A stretch of DNA of 64,000 nucleotides from Symbiodinium natans (lineage: Eukaryota; Sar; Dinophyceae; Suessiales; Symbiodiniaceae): the NCBI GenBank assembly GCA_905221605.1, contig CAJNDS010002465.1, positions 1-64,000 of the forward strand. The letters are read 5' to 3'. The position numbers and the translations under genes are program-made. Of the stretch, positions 1-9,200 are shown one piece after another; the stretch's first letter is position 1; every line of letters starts with the position of its first letter. The notes under the pieces were generated by a model. That model worked only from the letters and a program-made list of their open reading frames with translations. It was not told the DNA's origin and ran no database searches.

Positions 1-134
1 CAGACCTGCCTGCATCTGCCTGCGCCTCACCCGATGCAAACACCGCAACGAGTCCTATCAAGCGCCAAAACCAGAAACCTGCCGAGCTATTCCTAGTGGC
101 AAGCACCTATGGTAGTACCCGCGCAGGCTTGGGC

Positions 135-212
135 CTCAATGCCCGCTGCGCCGAGTCCTGTCTCGCGGAGATGGAGTTTCAGCAGGTTGTTCTGCAGGCC
201 CGCGGCCAAAGC
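135..212 (-). CDS. LRR exon A, tandem copy 1
   Basis: 26 codons, A type: ALAAGLQNNL then LKLHLRETGLGAAGIE. The acceptor is ATGCAG-CAG just upstream and the inferred donor is GAG followed by GC. It is base-identical to tandem copy 2. Confidence 0.7.
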
Positions 213-3200
213 CTGCTGCATGTGCGAAGTTTGCGTTGACTCGGATAGTGCTGGGGACATGGTGCTGCGAAGAACTTCGTCTGAGGGCTAGTCGGAATGT
301 GGGGAGCCCAGGAAAAAACTGTAACAAACTCTCTTTGTGCTTCGCAAAGCTACTAGCAAATGACAGCACAGGCCAGTGCTAGGCCAAGCAAGTAGCGATG
401 ACAGCCCCTCACTTGCACCTGCATTCCCTGTCTACTCGAACACAGTTCGGGGCCTTGGCTCCTTCATCTTTGATCATATTCCCTGAGAAGTCCAACTCCT
501 GCAGCGCTTCTGCACGCTGCAGCCATGCAGCCAAGGCCTCACGGCAAGGCTGGGCATAGGACCGAAGACCCGTGGCTCCAAGCACTTGCTCATGCAGACC
601 TGCCTGCATCTGCCTGCGCCTCACCCGATGCAAACACCGCAACGAGTCCTATCAAGCGCCAAAACCAGAAACCTGCCGAGCTATTCCTAGTGGCAAGCAC
701 CTATGGTAGTACCCGCGCAGGCTTGGGCCTCAATGCCCGCTGCGCCGAGTCCTGTCTCGCGGAGATGGAGTTTCAGCAGGTTGTTCTGCAGGCCCGCGGC
801 CAAAGCCTGCTGCATGTGCGAAGTTTGCGTTGACTCGGATAGTGCTGGGGACATGGTGCTGCGAAGAACTTCGTCGGAGGGCTAGTCGGAATGTGGGGAG
901 CCCAGGAAAAAACTGTAACAAACTCTCTTTGTGCTTCGCAAAGCTACTAGCAAATGACAGCACAGGCCAGTGCTAGGCCAAGCAACTAGCGATGACAGCC
1001 CCTCACTTGCACCTGCATTCCCTGTCTACTCGAACACAGTTCGGGGCCTTGGCTCCTTCATCGTCGATCTCATTCCATGAGAAGTCCAACTCCTGCAGCG
1101 CTTCTGCACGCTGCAGCCATGCAGCCAAGGCCTCACGGCAAGGCTGGGCATAGGACCGAAGACCCGTGGCTCCAAGCACTTGCTCACGCAGACCTGCCTG
1201 CATCTGCCTGCGCCTCACCCGATGCAAACACCGCAACGAGTCCTATCAAGCGCCAAAACCAGAAACCTGCCGAGCTATTCCTAGTGGCAAGCACCTATGG
1301 TAGTACCCGCGCAGGCTTGGGCCTTAATGCCCGCTGCGCCGAGTCCTGTGAAGCGGAGATGGAGTTTCAGCAGGTTGTTCTGCAGGCCCGCGGCCAAAGC
1401 CTGCTGCATGTGCGAAGTTTGCGTTGACTCGGATAGTGCTGGGGACATGGTGCTGCGAAGAACTTCGTCGGAGGGCTAGTCGGAATGTGGGGAGCCCAGG
1501 AAAAAACTCTAACAAACTCTCTTTGTGCTTCGCAAAGCTACTAGCAAATGACAGCGCAGGCCAGCGCTAGGCCAAGCAGCTAGCGATGACAGCCCCTCAC
1601 TTGCACCTGCATTCCCTGTCTACTCGAACACAGTTCGGGGCCTGGGCACGAGCAGAAACCTCCCGGAAATTCCCACTGGTTAGCACGGCTCCCGGATATG
1701 ATCTGCACATGTTCTGTCCCTCAAGAGTATTTGTTGCAAACTCCCGACATCGCCTTGAAGAACTTCGGAAAGGCTTCCGCGTCCGCATCAGCCCCATGCA
1801 AACAGGTCAGGACCAGTCGCGCGACTTTGGTGTACTTGAAGGTGATGGCTACTGCCTGGCGGCGCTTTTCGGATTAAAGAGGGTATGATGTGCACAGCGG
1901 CATGTGGTCATGGCAGAAAATTCGTGCAGCATCTTGCATAAGGATTTAGGGCTTCCTCGTCAGAAGGATCTTCTCCCTGCCTCCATCGGAATTAGGGAAA
2001 GCTTGCAGTCGGAAAGGTCGAGGACTTTCGATTTGCCGGCCAGGAATTTGGCCAGCCCCTGTGCAAGCAAGCAAGGATTGGCCAAAAGTACGTGGACTCT
2101 GCTTTTCTGAGGCCGGCAGTGTCCGGTAGGCCAGAGAAAAAGGACCAATAAATGTTTCGAGCTTGTAAGCTTGTCCTATCTTTGACGTCTTTGAGCTGGC
2201 ATCTGCAAGCACAGCATTGGCTGGCTGCAAACATCCGTTACCATAAACTGGGAGTAGCCTCGCGGATCCCCTTCAATTAAGCCTGTGCCTGGGCTCCAGC
2301 AAATGACTGTCTGTCCTTCAGGGCTGCTAGTGCTTGCAATCACTTCATCAGGAGCACATGCTGGACTCTGATGCTGCATGCTGACCGCAACACAGCTTGC
2401 AACTGCAAACCTAGCCAGGAGCCCTGCTCGCGCCCATTTCCAGCCCCCAGCAAACCAGGCAATAGCCACATGCAGTCCCCAAGATTCCGGACCAGAGCAA
2501 CGCCGACAGAAAACCTAGGGTTTGCGTGTTTTGGTTTAGGGCTTCACGTCCGAGTCCTGGAGCCTCAGGAAGTGCATCTGCTCTATGGTAGAAGCCTGAG
2601 CGGCCGCGATCAATGCCTGGCATCTGCTGCCGAGCTGCGCTTAATTCATGAGCTTCGCTTTTGCCGCCACTCATTGCAAAAACATGCCAGCGTAGACCTT
2701 AAAGAGTTCAAAAACGACGACAGCAATTTCGCCTTTGGGGAAACCAGACGCACCGCAGCGACCACAGCTTTGAGGACAGGGAGTCGGGACAACGCAGCAA
2801 CATGCAAATCCCCAACAGCCCAAAGTGCAGGAAACTACGCGCCTGCTACGTTTTCGTAACACGGAGCGATGCAAGCCTCACAAACAGCACGGAACCTAGG
2901 CAGGAGCATGATTTCAAGCACGGAACGTGCACGGGACTAGGACCTCGGCGACAGCACGACTTAGCACACACCGCGGGGCCAACAGCATGGTTATTGCGAT
3001 GTCTGGTGACTCTCACTGGGAAATCTCTTGGTGATGACACACTGCTTGGGGAGCTTGCGTCAAGAACCGGCAACGTCTCCACACAAAGTTCACAAACTGT
3101 GCCATAGTGTCTGCGCGCCTCCGTGCCCACTGCGCTGATGCCCGTGTTCGCAAGGCTGAGGGTCTGGAGCGAGGTGTTCTTGACCAACTCGGCAAGAGCC

Positions 3201-6200
3201 TTCCACCCAATACAGAAAACACAAATTGAACACACTCGCCCAAGGTGTTTTGATGTCCCTCGAGCCTGCAAGAGAAATTGCCACGAAGTGCACATGTGAA
3301 ACGCTTATTGGGGATGCTAAGGGTGTGAGGCATCGACTGGCCAGTCCTGCACGTTCTCTCTGTTTATCTCCAACATGTCGTGGCCCTTTTGCACACGGCT
3401 GTTGCTGCTTGAAACAAACCTCTGGCTTACAACCTGTGGTCTTTCACAAGTTGCTTTGCACTTCTGGGCCTTGGCTCCGTCATCTGCGATCCCGGGGTTT
3501 TCTGACAGATCCAGCGCCTGTAGACCTTCGCCAAGGTTCAACCACAGAGCCAGTGCCTGGCAGCGAAACTCAAGGCTTGTAGTTTCGTGCGCCTTACGCA
3601 TGACCGCATGACTTTGCTCCTGTGAACGGCGATTTGTGCATATACTACCATATAGAGCACATGTAGCGTCGGCACCTCAATGCCCGCTGCGTCGATGCCA
3701 GTGTTCGCAAGGCTGAGGGTTTGGAGCGAGGTGCTCTTGACCCACTTGGCCAAAGCCTTCCACACAGCAAGTGCACAATGAAAGGCTGATTGGGAACGGT
3801 ACGGGTGTGTGAGGCATCGAATGCGCCCCGCTTGTACCGAGCCAGTCCTTCACAGTTTTCCACTTCTCTCCAACATGTCCCGCGTTGCTACCTTGCAACT
3901 GTTGAAAAGGGTACACGCGGCCTGCAACAAACCTTTGACTTCCCTGCGGTTCTGGGCCTTGGCTCCGTCATCTGCTATCCCCGGATTGTTCGATAGATCC
4001 AGCACCTGTAGACCTTCCATGAGGTTCATAGCCAGCACCTGGCAGCAAAATGGCTAGCAAGGAAGGTTTTCCACCAAAGCCCTGTCTAGACAACCCCTTC
4101 ATCCATAAACACCGTGAAGTTCAACACAAAGCCCAAAAAATTGCACCCTTATGTCAAGACCTCTCCGACCTCAAATCCCAAACCCGAGGACCCCAAGGCA
4201 CCTAAACGCCCAAAAGTTGAATATTTCCTGGAACCTATACTGTAGTTCCTTTTTACACAAAGATCTGTCATAGTCACGATAATGCAATACAAGAAGTTAA
4301 GGTAACACAAACGGGAAACCACAGTTCCAGGTCCTGGTATTAAGAGTTATAGTTCACTGCCGTTTCAGGGTTCCTCCAGTATCCATACCCACTGGGTTCC
4401 TATTGAGCAGTTTTCGACTCAACTACAAAAAGAAAACCGCTTTACTTGCACACGATTTGCTAATAGTGGCCTGGCCCTCAGCATCAACCCAGCTTAGGAC
4501 CCCATTGTGCTATTTATTCCCTTTCTGAAGGACTAGGATCCTACATCCGACCCTCCTACATCCGACCCTTCTGCTCCTGTGCGTCCTGTGAAAGGCGCGT
4601 TCTGCCTGTAACACCGAATGAGCTGCCCAGGTAGTGTCAATAGTGTCTGCGCGCCTCAATGCCTGCAGTGCCGATGCCGGTATTCGCGAGGCGGAGGGTC
4701 TGGAGCGAGATGCTCTCGACCCAGTCGGCCAAAGCCTGCTGCACGGCAAGGCCCAATACCGAAAACAAAAACGTTAGCATATTCGCCCAAGGTGTTTTGA
4801 TGTCCGTCGAGCCTGTAGGACAATTTACCGCGAAGTGCACAATTGAAATATCCATTTGGGAAAGCTAAGGGTGTGAGGCATCGACTGGATTGAGCCAGTC
4901 CAACATGTCGTGGCCCCTTTGCAAACGGCTGTCGCAGCTTGAAACTAACCTCTAGCTCACAATCTGTATAATCGTTCATTAGTTGCTTTGCACTTCTGGG
5001 CCTTGGCTCCGTCATCTGCGATGCCGGGATTTTCTGACAGGTCCAGCGCCTGTAGACCTTTGGCAAAGTTCAACCACATAGCCAGTGCCTGGCAGCAAAA
5101 CTCAAGGCTTGAGTGCCCTTCGCATGACATGACCGCTTGCTCCTGTGAAAAGCAATTTGCGCCTATACTGCCATAGAGAGCACATCACCAGCTGCCCAGG
5201 TAGCGTCGGCGCCTCAATGCCCGCTGTGCCGATGCCGGTGTTCGCAAGGCTGAGGGTGTGGAGCGGGGCGGTCTTAATGCACTCGGCCAACGCCTGCTGC
5301 ACGGCAAGGCCCAACACAGGCAAACTTGACATTACTCGCCGAGGGTGTGTTGATGTCCATCGAGCCTGCAGGACAAATTGCAATTAACCCGGACTAACCG
5401 TCAAATATGAACAGTCCAGCTGACGCCAAGTCTTCATGGACGACGAACCTCAGATTAATCCTCCATGCCCCGTCGATCAGACTCCTTGGGCCTACTTAGC
5501 GAACACTTTCTTCCCTGCAGCTGCAGTTGCAAGTTGCGCTTGCACTCAATGAGATCTTCAACCACCCACACTTCTGGGCCTTGATTCCATCATCTCCGAG
5601 CATAGCGTTTCCTGATGCATTCAGCTTGTGCAGGAGCGAGGCCGGAAGCGCGCCCAATGCCTGGCCGGTGGCTCCAACGATCTCCGATACTTGGATTTCC
5701 CCTAGAGGGACTAGCTGCGTGGGACCAAATTAGCTCAGCGGGGGCGCTTCTAATCACAAATTCTTTTCTTGGCAAGTCTGATGAAGGTTTGGCCATTCTC
5801 AAGAATGTTCTGACCGAAAGTTCCTCCACTTCCTAGACGCTGAACGTCAGCCACAGTCCTTGGGAGGAACGCTCCAAAGGATGTTCGGGACCGAAGTTGA
5901 TGGTTAAGGCCACTCCAGGTACCTATTTGTGTGTAGATGCTCCGGGGATCAGTCGGAGTGACAGTCGCCTAAACAGCAAGAGCCACGGTAATAACATGAC
6001 TATGGCTCAATTCACACGGGCCCCTGCAGCTGGGGCCTGGGCCATATGGGGGTTTACGAAATTAGGGGTACAATATTGGGTCCTTTATATAAGGGAATCG
6101 TACTATTTGGGGGTCTATATTAGGGGCCCCCTATTTTCGTAAACCCCATATAAGCCCTGACGCGGGTTACCGGCGCCGCCAGCGCTGTCTGCAAATCCTG

Positions 6201-9200
6201 CCCTTGAATCATTATGAGGGCTTTTCATTCCCCTGACATGCATGCCCCTGGCACCTTTCCAAAGAGAAGGTTTATGAATCTTGCCCGATTGCTGAACTTA
6301 TCAAAGCGCGGCAATGCCTTGACGACCCCTCCCACTTGCCGCCTTGAGCAGAGAACTGCTGTCTGGAGCACCACAAAGCAACAGCTCGATGTCTTTCACG
6401 CAGCCGGCGGCGATAGCGACAGCCTAGCGAGCACGGTCTTGACAAACTACACCATGCCGCAAACCATGGCCCCTAATGACGACAAACTGCACCACGCCGC
6501 AGACTATGGCCCCAGGCGGCCAAGCTTGAGTACGGTTCTAGGATACTAGTATGTTGAATTCTACTAGTGGTGGGAAACAGACACACAGCACACTGCGCAA
6601 CACCAACCAACGTTGCTGCTCATGAAGTTTAAGCTCCTGCTGGTCTTGACACCTTCTTGGGGTGGAGACGCACTTGCGAACGCACTAGCACCACAACGGA
6701 CCCACAACATCAGCCAGGTCCGGATATTGCGGAATAGACCAAGCTGGCCACCCATTCTGCAGATTCGGCAGGTCCAACCCTAAACCCTATAAACCCTAAT
6801 CAACCCTAAACCCCAAACCATCCCTAAACCCTAAACCCTAAACTCGCCTGGACCAAAGGCTCTGGAAGTTGAAGATGCGAAAGGTCGAGGACGCTCGACT
6901 TGCCAGCGAAGAAGCGGGCCAGCGCCTGCACAAGGAAGACATACCCTAATTACTGAGATTCGGCAGGTCAATGACTTCATACTCTGTTCGTTTAAACGGG
7001 TTCAGAAAATCTGGCGAGGCAGTGTTCAGAAACTGGTGTTGGCAAGTCTTCTCTCGCACGCGCGCCGTTTTGCAAGCCACGGTCGAGCCCCGAAATAAGG
7101 CAGGCCTATCCAGGTTTATGTGAAGCGTGACGCATCCAAACACCAAGCCCGGGTCGAAGACAACTGGAATATTGCTACCTAACCCCAGAGCCACTTCAAA
7201 GGCCCGCTGGCAAGCGAACCTTTCACGGCACGCACCTTTACTTCCGGCAATGGAAAGTCGACCGTGCCTCTGTGCAGATGCTCCAACATGCGTCCTTCGG
7301 CGCAGAAGTCATTCAGCACTTGGGCATGCCACTAGGACCTAGGACAACAAGAGCGCACTTTGCAGCCAAGCCATAAACCCCAAACCACCAAACCCCAAAC
7401 TGCTAAACCCTCAACATCCCTAAGATCGGACAAAACGAACGAGGGAGCGGGAGTCGAGTAAGCGTGCACCAGTCGTGCCCATGGTGAAATATACCGATTC
7501 GCTGTGCTGCGCAAAAAGCACACAGGTTTACCCACATGTGCAGGTTGCAGCTCCGCACCCCGTGCGCGTCCGACACAAGCAAGAACACTGCAAAACTAGT
7601 TCGAGGCTTGACATGCTCTCTCACCCTTTGCCTACCCTGATATCCCTAGCGTCAGCCGCCAGCTTTTCCATGCGCGCAGGACATGACAATGGGTGGAGAC
7701 TTTCAAGCTGGTCAGGGCCGTGTAGGGCAGGCCAACCAAAGAGCCCAGGCAAACGACAAAGGGAACGGTGGGCAAGCAAGGCTGTGAGCAGGGGCAGAGG
7801 GGCAGAGTGGCAGAGGGGCGGAGGGCAGAGGGGCGGAGGGCAGAGGGGCAGGGATTGAGCAGGGGGCAGGGGCCCGCAGCAGAGGGCAGGGGAAAATGAG
7901 GCAGTTTCGAATTGAAATAGTATTTGCGCTTCATTTGAGAGAATGGTTGGGCCTTTCGAATCGAAATAGCATTCGCGCTTTATTTGAGAGTTATAGGGGA
8001 GTGGGGTAGCGTGCGTTGCGGTAAAGTAGGGCACGCAGCTGCGGAAGGCAGCAGCTCTGCACATGTCTGCGCCCGGCCACCCGTCCTCCCTTGGCGAAGA
8101 GAGGTAAAGCTTCGACAGAGACGATGACGAAGCAGCTGCCGGGATCAGTACCTGACAGGGACAGAGCTTCATCACGACACGGACCTGCACTCATCTGCAC
8201 AAGCAAGCTTTGGTGGCAATCGAAAACGCTTCCGCTATTCGATTTACTCCCCCGACATCGAGCGACGCGCGCTCATAAGGCTAGTGCCAGGGAGCTGCTG
8301 TCCAAAATTCTGGGGAAACGCTGCTCCACTTGCAATCGCTTCACCCGCTCCACTCGCGCGAAACGATATGGCTGGGATGGGCTTCGTTGCTACCGCGTTG
8401 TGGCGTGCGAAATGAGTCGCAGCCATCAAGGAAGTCCTGCAAACCCATGGAGGCTTCTGATTTTGGCTCTACATCCTACGCAGATTCCTGGGGCCAGGAT
8501 CGGTGGTGGTAGCGTCTTTCAAATCGCGAGACCTACCTAATTAATACGTTGGTCAAGCTGACACCTTCACCTGCACGCATCATCATCCCTGAAAGACCTT
8601 CTTCTTCCTTCACCTACACACAACCTACACCCCTCCAGCCAACTTCAATGCTATCGACCATCTTGCCACGCGCCTCGAAGCCTTCGGAGGTCAGGTCACA
8701 GTCGCGCAGGTCTATTGTCCGGGCGCGCGCACCGTCTCGAAGCAAATCCGCAAGGACCTGCGCGAGAGGCGCAGCGTCTCGGCTAAGATTTGCCAACGAA
8801 TCCCATAGAACGCGTTATCCCAGCTCTTGGTCCTTCACGCTTTGAGGTTTTGCAGCGCGCGAACCCACCCACCCAGCTGCGTGTCAAACTCCGTGCTTCC
8901 AATATCAAGGAGAACATTAATTCAAAATTGGCGGGCCAAACCATGATGCGCACATCAACCTTTGAGCCCTCAACTCTCCAGTGGCCCTCGAAAACTCAAA
9001 AAACCATCACGAAAACAGTACGTTGGGCCAGAGATCGGCCCCATCTTCCGCCTTTATCGAAGCGGCGCTGACTTGATTGCCAGCAAGGACAAGGTCGATG
9101 TCTTTGTCTTCATTCATGCAACCGACGGCAATGGCTACAGCCTGGCGGGGGGTCGCAGCATTCTGGCCCTTCCGGCAAGGCAACTTGGCCTGCTGTGTAG

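Larger units (their letters stand above)
1..1643. repeat. 594-bp tandem duplication carrying LRR exons, 2.8 copies in window
   Basis: Copies begin at 1, 595 and 1189; the third stops matching near 1643, in the position of its B exon. The array continues past the left edge. Copies 1 and 2 differ at about 8 of 594 bases, and five of those fall inside 15 bases of the B exon. Each full copy carries one A exon and one B exon with the introns between. Confidence 0.95.

Noticed and set aside
2060-3118. Several 80-160 codon frames on both strands
   Set aside because: No LRR spacing, no shared motif with neighbouring modules, and no splice boundaries I could defend.
7621-8190. 189-codon minus-strand frame
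   Set aside because: Crosses a G-rich minisatellite and a 37-bp direct repeat; only its start (VLIPAA segment) looks exon-like.
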